Assembly: GCA_022225965.2 (NCBI GenBank)
Contig: JAKJXP020000019.1
Coordinates: 62,001 to 126,000 of the forward strand
Length of the DNA stretch: 64,000 nt
Direction of reading: 5' to 3'
Origin: Diatrype stigma
Lineage: Eukaryota > Ascomycota > Sordariomycetes > Xylariales > Diatrypaceae
A program made the translations under genes and the position numbers. Below the pieces are notes generated by a model. It saw nothing but the letters and a program-made list of their open reading frames with translations, searched no databases and was not told where the DNA came from. This document shows, in pieces, positions 1 through 11,644 of this stretch (the first letter of the stretch is position 1; each line of letters opens with the position of its first letter).

Positions 1-983
1 ATACGAGAACCGGATTGCTATTGCACATGCACATAGCAAGCATATTGCCCATATTCTTCGATCATGTTGCGCGGGAAACATGGGGAGGAAGCCCTAGGAG
101 CCCATTTAGAACACGGTGGTCCCAGGTGTGACATGGGTGCAGTGGAGCGAGGCGGCATGAGCGCTTGGGATGTTGATACGATGATGAGCGGTTGTACAAA
201 TCAAAACCAATAGCGAGACTTTTAGTAGCAGTGAGATCGTGTACCACGACTTAATGGAGAATATTGCTTGCGTCTCATCCAGCAACCACTGACCCGAACT
301 TCGCGAAGATAAACTATCCAGTTATGAGTGATATTGATCCCCAAGTGTGTGTAGAAATCCTGCTCTGTTAGGTAGAACGCCTCGATGTGCCCTGAAAGAC
401 ATGGCACGTGGGGTTCAAGGACAGGCGCGACTAGATACATCTCATGGTACTTTGGGCACGGTATCAGGGTACGGTTTCGGGACGAAGCATCCAGTAACTT
501 TAGGAATAGGATGTCCTCTTTGACTAAACAACTCTGGCTTGCTCCTGGATCATGGATGGGGATGAAGCAAGTACCGGAGTCCCGGATAGGACAAGAAAAC
601 ATACGACGATACCTACAGCTATGTAGATGAACGCAACCCCTAGTGAGAATGCTTGGTCTAAACGTCACTATAACACATCCAACATGTATACACTTCCTGG
701 ATTTCTGGAAATTGCCCTTCATATTTCCGTCGCAATGGTTGGTAGTAATATTTTGTTTTCACTAGATGTATGCCGTGCTCCTAAAATGGTCTCGAACTCG
801 AACGCCTAACTAAACCTCCAAAAGCTCACACCCACCCACCTCCACAATGATATGATCCAAGATACCTAAGTAGCCGTAGCTCATAGAAACGCTCCTCGCA
901 CACACACGCACATCTTCAACTATGTTGTATCAACACTGCCGAATCTACCCACGTGCCTAACAAGAGCTGAAACAAGACACGCC
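1..983. other. Intergenic left edge, possible degraded coding trace
   Basis: No gene is firmly supported here. On the minus strand about 222-722 stays open for 166 codons, with a plausible-looking central stretch (CPKYHEMYLVAPVLEPHVPC) that I cannot assign to a family. No start context or flanking exon is evident. It may be the remnant of a gene lying mostly outside the window, or chance. The part nearest ISN1 is probably that gene's 3' UTR and terminator region. Confidence 0.3.
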
Positions 984-1020
984 AGCACATACACGCGCAC
1001 ATACACACACGCGCGCGCAT
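984..1020. repeat. CA/CG-rich microsatellite in ISN1 3' flank
   Basis: Alternating purine-pyrimidine tract of CACA and CGCG units just beyond the ISN1 stop codon; a shorter CA tract lies at about 897-914. It probably falls in the 3' UTR. Confidence 0.7.
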
Positions 1021-1030
1021 CCGAAAAAAA

Positions 1031-2908
1031 TCAAGCAATCTTCTTCTCCATGAACTCGGCCAGCTCGTCGAGCAGCTCGACCGTCTCGGAGGGGTTGGCG
1101 ATCCAGGCGGTGGTGCCGACGGCGCGGGCCTTGAAGTCGTTGGAGCCGGCGCTGAGGAACTGGTCGCCGACGTGGAGGGTGTGGTCGCCGCTGATGGGCA
1201 TCTCGTCGTCGCCGCCGCCGAACCAGCGCTGGCAGACGCTGACGCCCCAGCTCTTGTCGCCGATGTCGACGAAGACGTCGCGGCCGCCGTTGAAGGCGCA
1301 GAAGGGCGGCAGGCCCGCCGCGCCGCCGCCGCCGCCGCCGCCGATGCGGGCCACGAACTCGGGCTTGCCCAGGCTGATCTCCAGGATCTTCTGCACCACC
1401 AGCACCGTCTCCTCGAGCGACTCGCGCGCGATGCGCGTGTGCGGCGACGTGGGCACGATGCCCACGGCCCGGTCCTTGCGCATCAGCGTCGCGGGCAGGT
1501 CCATGGTCTTGACGCAGTCGCGCAGCGCGGCCTCGGCCACGTCCAGCAGCGCCTCGATGCCGGCGTCGGACCAGGCGGCCATCTCGGGCGTCAGCCAGCG
1601 GTGCATGGGCACGGGGCTCAGCAGGTGCGGGCTCGCGGCGTCGAACTCGAACAGGTAGTTGGCCTCGCCGCCCATGATGACGACGTTCTTGCGCTGCTGG
1701 GGGGTCAGGTCGCCGCTGGCGGCCACGGCGTCCAGCAGGCCCCGCAGGCGCGCGTAGTACCGGTCGGCGGTGGTGTAGCCGGCGGCGGTGACGATGCCGA
1801 TGCGGACGTCCTTGCGCAGCAGCGACAGCATGCGCGGGATGACGGGGTTGTCGGGCTCGAGGCTGCGCCCGTCCTCGTACAGGGTCACGTCGCCGTCGAA
1901 GGTGGCCAGCCGCAGCGACCCGTGCCCGTGCGCCTTGGTGCACACCGCCATCAGCTGCGCCGTGTTGAGGATCAGCCGCACGTCGTTGAACGACGGCGGC
2001 ACGAACCGCCGCGAGCTGATGTACCGCTTGCGGTCCTGGAACTTGAACGCCGCCTCCAGCGGCAGCCGCGTGAAGAAGTTGCCGATGCTGGGCACGAGCA
2101 GGCGCAGCTTGGAGGGCACTTTGTTGCCTGCTGTTTGGTGCGCGACTTTTTGGAGGGGAGGGAAGGGAAGGGAAGGGGGATGTCTGTTAGTTCGTAGTTC
2201 GTACATTTGGTGGTAGTGCTGGTGGTGGTCCCTTACTATGATCATCGAGCATCATCTCGACGTCTCTCATGATCTCAGCATAGCGCCGGTGCGCTTCTTC
2301 GGTGGCCTGGGTGACGTTGTAGCGGGTTGTCTCGAAGACGCCCGTCGGCTGAGAATACAGCACGAAGGGGACGGCGAGCAACCCCTTGATCCATTCTAGT
2401 TACTGCGCGTTAGTCTTCGCATGTATCGCATGTAAACCGTACATAATCGAAGTAAGCCAGCTTGTCTCTGTATAGATAACATCTCGGTACACTCATAATT
2501 CTGTTATATATCCGGTCCGTCACGCACACGTTGTGTCCATCTGGTGAACCGCTAAAACACCCTCTTCCTTTGACTCTTTATCGTGGTCGATGTTAGACCC
2601 GTGCGGACCCCACTTGAGAACCCCACGATCTCGAAGTGCAACGACGAGGGGATCGAGGAAAGATGCGGTGAACAGGATGGCACCTTGACAACAAAAGCCG
2701 GAGGAAATGAATAGTAACAGCGTAAAATACCTATGAATTGGTCTCTCCTGTGCGTCTTCAGAGCATCTGCAGCAAGAATCGAATCATATCAGTTCCATCT
2801 TCACTCATTCGTTTCACTCGGTCCCTCGTTGCCCCTGTCCGGCAAGTGGCTGTGACGACGTCATATTGGTTGGCCAAACTCACATTCCACCCGATACCGT
2901 GTCGTCAT
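1031..2908 (-). CDS. ISN1: IMP-specific 5'-nucleotidase (ISN1 family), four exons
   Basis: Hydrolyses inosine monophosphate to inosine in cytosolic purine turnover (established for yeast Isn1). My model is complement(join(1031..2127,2237..2395,2731..2766,2884..2908)), 438 residues, close to the yeast length. All junctions are GT-AG and in phase. The first exon is only 25 nt (MTTRYRVE plus one base) and the second 36 nt (ending THRRDQFI); both are placed by family similarity, since the N-terminus should read like RYRVEY...THRRDQFIEWIKGLL. The HAD-type nucleophile motif FDGDVTLY is present (Asp151, Asp153), as is the C-terminal HVGDQF block. A run of about nine glycines from a GCC repeat near position 1315-1343 is a local oddity in a non-conserved loop. 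The 3' acceptor at 2128 is a tandem NAGNAG site, so one residue may vary. High GC contrasts with the neighbouring intergenic DNA. I see no lesion. Confidence 0.93.
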
Positions 2909-5900
2909 AGTGATTGAGTGATCTCCGCGGGGTATCTACGCTCGTTAAGTCAAAGCAGCAAGTTCCAGGTCTTTTCTAGAATCAGATATGGAGAGGAGAG
3001 AAAAGTAAGAATGAGATCAGAAGCATCACATGGGCTGCGTCAACATCAGGAGTTGCTAGTTGTATAAATAAGAGTGAGGGACAGTCACTGGCCGTCTAGC
3101 CAGGCACCTAACTACAGTAGTACTGAGACGTTGCCGCGCTAATCCGTGGGTGTCCCCCGAAGCTACGGTGGGGTTGGTTGCACCCCCAAGCTCTAACTAC
3201 ATACATACATACCATTACAGCTGTTCAGGTATAGCGCATCCCCTATATCTGAGACTAAAAGGTGGCGGCCAAAAGTAAGGGGACTCCGAAACAGGCCTTC
3301 ACAGTATGGCTAACGCTCAATGGTGCGGACTACTTCTTGATAAGCTCGAGTAAGCTCTTCGTCCACTAAAAGATACCGCCTAGGACGGCGCAGAGCAGGC
3401 TACGAGCCCTGTATGTCTTGGGCCTACGGTATACTGTATCAAGTAATAATATCCCAACTGTACATACAAGTACCTGAGTCTCCTTACTTTTGTCCGCTAC
3501 TTTCGTACTACATGGGCTTCGTCATGGCCGCTTCCTTATCTTCGACCTTCTTCAATGTCATAGTAGTGACATCAAACCGAACCAGTCCCAGCTATCATCA
3601 GTACTTATAGTCTGTGGAGGATTTACACCTATGTAGTAAACAACATTCGTTGAACTGTAAGATCGGGCACCCGCATCGCACCTCCAGATCCCGTGGCTCG
3701 TTCACCCCGAGACGCCCGCTCAAAAGCTCGATTATGCACCCACGCGTACCTTGCATAGCTGCCTGAACGCAGGGATACGCCACACTTCGCTAAGGTAGCT
3801 GTTATGTAGGTAGGTGGTCAGCTGAGGCTACACACCGTACTTCGTAGGTACATACCCAGTTAGCTACAGTAGACCGCTCATGAAGCTGTTGTAAGACACG
3901 ATGCCGACCTAGCTCCTACACAGTTCGAAGTGCTGCCATGGGAATCCGCCATCGCTCAATCAGATTTCACACTGAGTAGGTAACATGTGATGTCCAACGT
4001 GGCTTACGGAAGTGGCCTAATCAACAATTACCTAATACTGTGTTTGCAATTGAGGTTGGGAACGGTAGCGGTAGCACAGTAAGAAGTTAGCAGTGGGCGG
4101 GGAAGCGGGGTTGTGCATCCGCGCCATCGGCCGGGTCTTAGCGGTAGCGCTACCGTGAAATGCGGCCAGTACCGGCCGGTGAGCAACTTCTACCGACATT
4201 ACGGCTGACCCACTCGGCCGTGTTCGATATCTGTTGATGCCAACGGCCAATGCCGAACGCACATATCTTCATTTTATAGATACCAACTTATTCCAATTAC
4301 AGATTGTCTCCTTTGCTATGCATATTTGAAGCCGAATTAATGAAACCTGTAATGTGGAAGTGCTATTAAGCTTGCAAAGCCTTAAACCGACTTACCACCG
4401 GGGCCCCAGTGCTTGGATACCCTTGATAGAACTGGAGAATGAAGTGAGGTTATCAGATGTAGCTTGTTTAATTCCCTATTTCCTGTCCGGCCTTGAATGC
4501 TTTTAATCTTGGGACCTGTATGAAGGTCATTCAAGCCTGTCCTGTAGCCTCCAAAGCGAGCAGGTCCGTAACTAAATACATCCGATCATGGCACACAAGA
4601 ACGCTTTACTCTATACACATTGGGCACTTGTCGTAATAAACTGTGACGAAGTGACATGCTGGTAAACAGAAGTATCAATTGCCATCATTAGAAAATGTAA
4701 TCATGGGCCATTATTGCAAAGACAGAACATCTGAACGATCACAACCCAGACTATGTCTCGACTGAGAGAGGTGCCTCATAATAGCAAAAGGCCCAATAGT
4801 ATCCAACACAGTGTATCCAGATGCTATCAAATTGGTTACGTCATCATATCAATATCAGTACTGTTAGCAAGAATCCGATGCCTCATCTTCCAACACCCGC
4901 CATCCAGAGCATCATATGTAGAGCCTTACGCATCCTGTTATTCTTCGACGAATTAGAGGAGGTATTCTTCGGAGCAGAAGTCAACTTGCAATAGCTTTTA
5001 CATAAGACAGCACTGGAAAACTTCACTTGTCTATCAAATCTCTATCTACCTTGGTCCGTTGATGACTCTGGAAGGCTTTGTCACGTCGGAGGTCTTATCA
5101 CTTCCCACTTAGATGACTCCTATACTTGGTACCAACTGAGGGCAAGTAGCACTACAGTATGTAGTGGTATCAATTGACCGTATGGTTGACGCATTGATAG
5201 AAACAGTATCTTTCATCCGTGACTCATGTTGTTCAAGCCGAGAGGGAGAGAGGGGTACCCTCATTTTTGGTCCAGATTCCTTAGGAAATCTCTAGCAGCC
5301 AATGTTTGCCAGGGGGTAGTCAACTGACTGCAAGTTTGTGACAAGGTACCTGATCAGTAGCAAATACTTATCAGAGCTCTAATTAAACGCGTATGGATTT
5401 GTATTTAAACGAAAAGTAGTGACCGTAGCGGTTCCTAGAATACCGGACGAGTAGGTCAATCGGCATAGACAGGCTACTATAACGTTATATATATGTAATG
5501 ACAAGATACTTTGCAACAACGCTGATACGGAATACAACGATACCATCTTACAATAGGGATTCAACCCCCAATCTCTAGGGTGGCCAAGGCTTAGGAAACG
5601 TAGCCCCAGCCCCTCTTCCCCTCCCTCATCTCTCGGGTGACAGACCATCTGGCAATGCATACCGGCAGAGTTTTCAAGAAAGATTTTGACATGTGACCAA
5701 GTTATCGTCCCCCACCATGGTGTGCTCCCCAGGCACCTAATTGCCGCCGGTACCTATGCCTACTGGAAAAAACTACTTAAAGCACCTCCCCCTACAACCT
5801 TCTGCCCACCTTTCACAACTTCTTCAATCCTCTCAACCTTTTTTCTTTCCAAACATTCATCACAACACCATTGACCTCTATCACGCTCAATTGGTAATTC

Positions 5901-5988
5901 CTTAACTCGAACCATCTCCAGCATCAGAGAAGACCGCCTTCATCAACAATTGATTAATCATAATCAACATTAATCTTATATCGTCAAG
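2909..5988. other. Intergenic region with no recognisable gene
   Basis: About 3 kb without credible coding sequence; open frames are short, stop-bounded and show no conserved motif. It contains the small inverted-repeat element at 3258-3505 and many TACCTACC/TAGGTA words common in this intergenic DNA. The last 200 bases are pyrimidine-rich and probably form the promoter and leader of the HMG gene starting at 5989. Confidence 0.6.
3258..3505. mobile_element. MITE-like element, 248 bp, terminal inverted repeats, TA flanks
   Basis: The left end at 3258-3285 (core GCGGCCAAAAGTAAGG) matches the inverted right end at about 3476-3505 (GCGGACAAAAGTAAGG when reversed), with only a few mismatches over about 28 bases. 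Both ends abut a TA dinucleotide (3256-3257 and 3506-3507), the target duplication expected of Tc1/mariner/pogo transposases. The interior has no coding capacity, so it would be a non-autonomous copy. Family assignment is inference from the TA and inverted ends only. Confidence 0.65.
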
Positions 5989-7620
5989 ATGAACGGCTCA
6001 CATCACGTCCCCGCGACCCAAGGAGGTCTGATGACGTAAGTTTCTCAGTTCCTGCTGACTTCTCCTTGACGTATTTCCTTCCACAAGAACCCATACACAG
6101 TTATGCCATACACAAAATAAGGGACTGTATCCAAGCACCATCATACTCTGTATGTTCTCATACTCTGCCGACCTGAGAACCTTCTCCCAGCCAACACTTC
6201 CCTAAGTCTCTTGAGACCATTCGAGTCTCTATGAGTGTAACTATTTACTGATAAACGCGTAAACTGCAGGTCTAATGGTCAGAACGCCAATGTGGCAAAT
6301 GCCACCGGCCAACCCGTCCAGAACAACACCGCCAATGCCCCCATCCTGGGTAACGCGAATAATCTGGCGAGTAACCGCCACCGCCCTCGTCCCCGTTACA
6401 ACGCATGGATGGCATTCAGAATGGCACATGAGGATTTGGTGAAGGCCGAGATGCCCGAGTTGACCCTCAGTCAACGAAGTAAGTTTCCCTCTTTGGCCGC
6501 CTACGTATATATCATTTCGTCCCTCTATCTATCAATCTTTCCTGCTATATCATTCCACGCAGCCCTGAACTTTTGATACCTAATGCTAACCGTTGCTATT
6601 TCTCATTTCTATAGCTCAGTTCATCGCCGGTCTATGGAGGCAGCGATTTCATGGGCCATCACAAGTATAAGTCTCGGCCACATCCGATTAACCTGGGACT
6701 GCCCGCGGGCTTTGGCCAGCACCGGCTGATGAATCAAAACGATGGCACGGACACCTGGGGCCTCCTCTTGGGAGAATAATCGGCGGTAGCGAGTACTTCC
6801 ATATATGATTGTACGAGCCGCCGATAGATGATGATGGCGTACACAACCGGTTCTACCATTGAAACTCCTCATATGATTTCTTGGGCATATGGCAACACCA
6901 AACAACATAATTGGGTGTACAGGGAAAGAATGAGACGGCTGATGAGCGAGACGCTCATATTCTTGTGAAAGTGACAGATTGTCGGGAGATGTGTTATCCT
7001 TCCTTATGAAGGTGCTTGCCTCCTGGACTTCCTGATAATCACTGAGATATGGATTAAGCCATATCTAGTTATAGATAGCTGCCTGTCACCCACTAGCTTA
7101 TTTCCTAATCTATTTCCTAGTCAATTCATTAAGCTTTCTTTAATGAAGTTGTCGTATCGAGCTGATAGCATGTGTTCTGCTTGCTGTTATGGCTGTAATA
7201 AGTACGACTGATAAGATATTTCGTTTCGAGTCCTCGTCATTCTCGTATGTACACTGCTGTATCCAGGCCTCGAACCTGCTGGGACTAGTAAGGCTAATAT
7301 TGGTATTTTTCTCTGTCATAGGCAAGGAGATCGGGCGTCGGTGGCGCGCCCTGCCAAGCCATGAAAAGGCAGAGTGGGCCCGTCGCACCACGGAGGCCAA
7401 ACGGCAGTTTAAAATACAGTACCCGGATTATAAGTATACTCCGCGGCCCTCCAATACTATTCCGCGGCGCAACGGCGGGAAGGGGGGGAAGAACAAGAAG
7501 GCTGCCGCGACTCCCGTTCCTGCGGCTATCCCTCTGCCGCTCCCACATATATCGGACGAGATCATCTACGATCCGATCCACCAGTATGGTGGATTCGCCT
7601 CTCAAGGCGAGTTTATGTAG
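5989..7620 (+). CDS. Locus A: MATA_HMG-type HMG-box protein, intact by one splice choice
   Basis: Model join(5989..6035,6270..6478,7322..7620) gives 184 residues with no stop. Exon 1 is short and ends LMT, as in locus B. Exon 2 is Asn-rich and then carries the first half of an HMG box (YNAWMAFRMAHEDL...LSQR). Exon 3 carries the second half (KEIGRRWRALPSHEKAEW...YPDYKYTPRP) and a basic tail. The intron interrupts a serine codon in phase 1 (A|GC). The basic, Tyr-rich end of the box resembles MAT1-2-1 proteins, so sequence-specific DNA binding in the nucleus is expected. Unlike B to E, A lacks the upstream D-x-V-Y-L-G module. The intron joining exons 2 and 3 would be 843 nt, unusually long here, because a damaged copy of the 3' exon lies within it (6615-6779). 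If that nearer exon is used instead, the protein ends early at 6668-6670. Expression is unknown. Confidence 0.6.
6615..6779 (+). pseudogene. Decayed duplicate of locus A 3' exon (internal HMG deletion)
   Basis: After a normal intron end (ttctatag) the sequence reads as the start of the HMG second half (QFIAGLWRQ). The middle of the box is then missing and the frame changes. In another frame it resumes with HHKYKSRPHPIN, matching the box end, and closes with DGTDTWGLLLGE, which resembles the C-termini of loci B (GGIDYWG) and C (GGIDIWG). In the reading frame continued from exon 2 a stop lies at 6668-6670. This is the original or an older 3' exon of locus A that lost about half of the box. Confidence 0.6.
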
Positions 7621-9197
7621 GGGTTTGACGGGCGGGACGATTTGATTCATTACGAATGAATCTTAAGAGGTTCTCTGTGGAGGTGGCGTTGTTTTAGGTA
7701 TTTGGGTTGTAATGGGCACGTACTTGGTCCATTCTAGGTAATAGCCTACACCTAATATGTACTTACCTTTTCTCTTCTTTCATTTGTCCTGTGTTTAGCT
7801 TTGCGTTCCACGATTTCGACAAAGCTCTTGTTCATTGATTCTACAAATCATATTAGTCCGTGACATTTATAGAACATATGAGTGGGGTACAAGATGAGAA
7901 CTCTTTTCCTCCAAGATACCTTTTCCCTGGTCATCGCGATCTTTGATATTGCCGCGGCTCTAACGCCTGTTACATCGTGAAGAACATGAGGGTCGGGTAA
8001 CAGCGTAGTGAGGGAGAAGCTTCTCACAAGTGAGAAAAGGCATGATTCAATGTGTACTAGTAGTCGTGCCTCTAGCTTGCACATAAATACAGGTATTTCA
8101 ATGCTCAGGTTTGATTTTTCAAACATATTTAAACCCAAGGCAGGTTTTCCGCTGGTCATAATCCCACGTCTAGTGAAGTACACGTGATTTTGTTTATGAT
8201 TCGTAGGCTTTCCCTCTGAAACATCATTGGTGGTATTTGCAAAATGAGGGCTGCCAAACATCTTGATTCCCTCAACACAGTTTCCGTGTAACTTACTTGG
8301 TAGCTCAGATGATTCCTTGAAAAATGTATATCTCCCTTTGGGCTTCTATCTAACACGCTCATCCAGATCTGACTCCTTTACTCTCCCAAGTCTACCCATT
8401 AGAATAGCCAATACCAAGAACTTCGGATGTTTCTTCCTCTATTTTAAAGGAGATATGGAGCCTAGAGATGGGTGTCCCTGTCAGAGTGAGGGAAGTACGG
8501 AGGAGAAACCGGACATGGAGTCTGAGGGGTAGGAAAAGTACAGTGAGGGGAAGGTGGTAGTAGCTATTCCTCGACGATGGATGATACCGCCGCCTCAGTA
8601 TCTCGATGCAAATTTTTCACCTTGAAAGACGGATAAGCTTGATCACATGCCAAGGGCCGTAGGCCTAGTAGGCTGTGAGGTAAGGGACCTTATATACAAC
8701 ACGAGTTACACTGGCTCCATACGTACAGCACAGCCCTTCTACTTTAGTCCGGTACTATAACCATTACATCATCAGAAACCCCTCAGATAAGAATTCACTG
8801 GCAGAACTGCCGTTACCTACAGCTTCCTAAGGCACTATTGCTTTTGTTTGATAAGGGTGATTGGCTACGACCAGCTTGAATTGTCACGACTACAGCATTG
8901 ACCAGGTCAGGTCTGGCGATACAGCTGTAGCCGAACTGCACTGCCGTATGTCATTTACTATTTAAGCAGCCTCTGGTCTCCTCTCAATCTTCCTTCCTCC
9001 ATCTTCATTCCTCCATATTCATTCCTCCATCCTCATTCCTTCATATTCCTTACTCCATCACCAACCATCTCTCGACTTGATTCACTCCATCAAGCAGTCC
9101 ATTGATCTTTCTTCAACCCAGTAACTTCTCAATTGATCAACATCGTTCTTCTTCACTCCGAATCAATTCAATCAGTTCTCTTCGGCTCATCTCCAAG
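7621..9197. other. Intergenic between loci A and B
   Basis: No recognisable gene. Scattered open frames on both strands (for example 7848-8261 minus) have no family features. The segment ends with the pyrimidine-rich leader of locus B. Confidence 0.6.
8959..9060 (+). promoter_or_regulatory. Putative promoter and CT-rich leader of locus B, imperfect 14-15-bp repeats
   Basis: A TATA-like TATTTAAG at 8959-8966 is followed by about five imperfect copies of a CTTCATTCCTCCAT-like unit (8989-9060), about 140 bases before the start codon at 9198. Pyrimidine-rich stretches also precede the start codons of loci A and E and are common at fungal transcription starts. Confidence 0.4.
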
Positions 9198-10870
9198 ATG
9201 AATGCATTGCTTGACGTTAAAGCAGACCATGGGTCGATTGGAGACATTGCTGGCCACTGGAACGTACTCTCAATCCAGGTCAGCCAGTTCAATCGGATTA
9301 TCTCCATTCCCAGTGTCTGGTATGAGAGCTGGACCCCAATTGAGAGGGTGACTATCCAAACCCTGATGACGTAAGTTCTTCACATCTCCTTCATTCTCAT
9401 CAACCTTTCTTCCTTATCCTTATCATTCATCACTTGGGTTGGACACCTAATACTTGATCTTCTTCCCTATACCATGCTGCCATACCACTGATGCTACTTT
9501 CTCTACCTCTGGTTCAATCCCATTCCACTGTATTGTGTACCCAGTGGTTTTATGAAGATCCTGAAATCACTGTCATCATCCCTCATAGAAATATAGCACC
9601 TTGCAACTAACGCTCAATTTCCAGTGGAATCGTCGAAGAGAAAGTCAATTACGCCACCCCTTCTGGAGTCCGAGATCGTGTCTATCTCGGTACCCACGCC
9701 GAATTCGCCAAGGCTGGGATCATGTTGTACTCGGTCCCCGACCAAGAGCCTTCTATGATGCTCCCTGAAGATCCACAAGTCCCCAAGAACGACGCTGCGA
9801 ATACCGCCACCTTGGGCAATGTAGACAACGCTCTCCTTCCGCTAGGGATGGGTGATAACCTTGGTGTTGCCGCCGCTCCGGTTTAGAAGCCCGAGGCCGG
9901 CACGCCTTTCAATCACTCCGGGAAAGCAAGCTCTCCAAAAGAGAAGAAAAGATCAAAGGAGCCGGCGAGCGGCATCCGGCGTTCCCGCAACGCCTTTTTG
10001 GTCTATAGGAACGCAGTGGAGGCTGCACTCATGATTGAGATGCCTGAGCTAAGCTTCATTCAGCGAAGTAAGTACACTTCGTGGACTATATACCTACCAA
10101 AATAATATAACACTTTCCTTCATTATCCTACCTCACCGCCCTCCTAGATTCTTGGTGGTCAATGCTAACCTTCGATTTCTCATTCTTCTTCCACTATAGG
10201 CAAGGAGCTCGGTCGGCGGTGGAAGCGACTGTCTGGTGCTCAGCAAGCCCCCTTCAGACGCCAGGCCGCCGAAGAGAAACGTCTTCACAAGATCGCTCAT
10301 CCGAATTATAAATACGAACCTCGAAATCCCAGTGAGATCAAGCGCCGCAATGGTAAAAAAGATGCTCAGGCGGCGGAGACACCTGCCACCACGGCTGTAC
10401 CTGATGCCGCCCCTGTTGCCACCCCTGCTGCGTCTCCTGTTTCATCCTCTGTTGCCGGCCTTGAAGTGGATCCCGAGTACGACGGGCATGAAAACCAGTT
10501 CTCTTTCAATCATATCAACGGAAACCACGGGGCTGGAGCCGCAGCTCCTGTGGCGGCTCCTGATATCGACGATGCTGACATAGAACTCCTTTTGAAGTTC
10601 ATCCACGAAGGCGACGGGGCTGGAGTCACAGCTCCTGTGGCAACTTCCGAAAACAACGGTAATGAGAACCATTTCTCTTTTGATCTTAACAACCGAGACA
10701 ACGGAGCTGGAGCCGCCGCTCCTGTGGTTGCCCCTAACCACGGTCTTGAGAACCAACTCTTTCTCAACCCCAGCAACAGAAACAGCGGGGAGTTCAACCT
10801 AGACCAGAATACGGTGGATCATACTGGTGGTATTGATTACTGGGGAGTCGGCGATGGTTACGGGTATTAG
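9198..10870 (+). pseudogene. Locus B: DxVYLG-module plus MATA_HMG protein with one premature stop
   Basis: Model join(9198..9370,9625..10067,10200..10870) spans 429 codons. Exon 1 gives a 57-residue N-terminus ending TIQTLMT. Exon 2 holds the shared module NYAT..GVRDRVYLGTHAEF and then the first half of the HMG box (RNAFLVYRNAVEAALMIEMPELSFIQR). Exon 3 supplies the second half (KELGRRWKRLS...HPNYKYEPRNPSEIKRR), an Ala/Pro linker, three imperfect 'GAGAAAPV' repeats and the tail GGIDYWGVGDGYGY. The only lesion is TAG at 9884-9886 (codon 145), just upstream of the HMG box. A CAG there would restore the frame, so it fits a CpA to TpA change typical of RIP. Splice sites and phases are intact, and the HMG intron splits a serine codon (A|GC). 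Either a very recent pseudogene or, less likely, a truncated 144-residue protein is made. An upstream ATG at 9102 is in frame but lies in the leader. Confidence 0.7.
10495..10750 (+). repeat. Three imperfect coding repeats in locus B C-terminus
   Basis: Three roughly 90-120-base imperfect units each encode an Asn-rich stretch followed by GAGxxAPVA. They lie between the HMG box and the C-terminal GGIDYWG motif and look like an internal expansion of a low-complexity linker. Confidence 0.6.
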
Positions 10871-11644
10871 TTGGTGATATCACGTACTTTGATATGTCAC
10901 TATACGAGACATTTATGGATAATAACGGTGTGCAAAAATGGATATGCCACTATCGCGGGTCTGGACGTGTTGGCAACGAAGATCATTGTCAAGATCAAGG
11001 ATTATGAGACCAGGCTAGTTGAGGAGATATGAGGGCGGAAAAGTTGTCCAGTCTGTCGTGATCACAGGGTTACGCAGGTTGATGTACGGCGTACTGGATA
11101 GATAACTTACATTCTTCTACGAGTGGCAAACGCCCATATAGTTGATTAATATCAGTCTCCATTCATTAACCACCCACAGAATGACGCACTTGGTATTCAA
11201 ACGTGTAGGCAACCTGTCCAGAGAGCTTTTGTTTTGTTGTATGTTTGCGCACGCTAACCCACCCGGATTGTCTACAAGCAATAGTATATATTGCTTTTCG
11301 CCTTATCAAGAGTTGGCTACCTAAACATCCTTCTCCCAGCTTCACGCCTTTCCGCTAACAAATTCTGTTCCGTGCTCTTCTTGTTCCAGCTTCCACTATA
11401 AATAAGCTGTCTCGATAGGGGCTAGATAGGGGAGTGGGGGTTACATAATCTGATCAGCATCTAGCGGCTTGGCATATACTATAGAGCTCTCCCGCCCCCT
11501 GAGACTTGGCATAACAACAAGTATACCTTCGTACCTGGCTTTTCTTTCCATTCAATATTTTTGCACTTATATACCTCTAGGTTCAGCCTCATCTTGTTCT
11601 TGCCGTCACTGGCCTAAAATCTGTTAAACACCAACTATTCTCGT
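10871..11644. other. Intergenic between loci B and C
   Basis: No gene seen. It includes a TATAAATAAG-like site near 11397 and the presumed promoter of locus C. Confidence 0.55.

Noticed and set aside
1172..2197. Long plus-strand open frame (341 codons) opposite ISN1
   Set aside because: It is the antisense shadow of high-GC ISN1 coding sequence; the composition (Ala/Val/Gly/His-rich) has no family features, whereas the minus frame matches ISN1 throughout.
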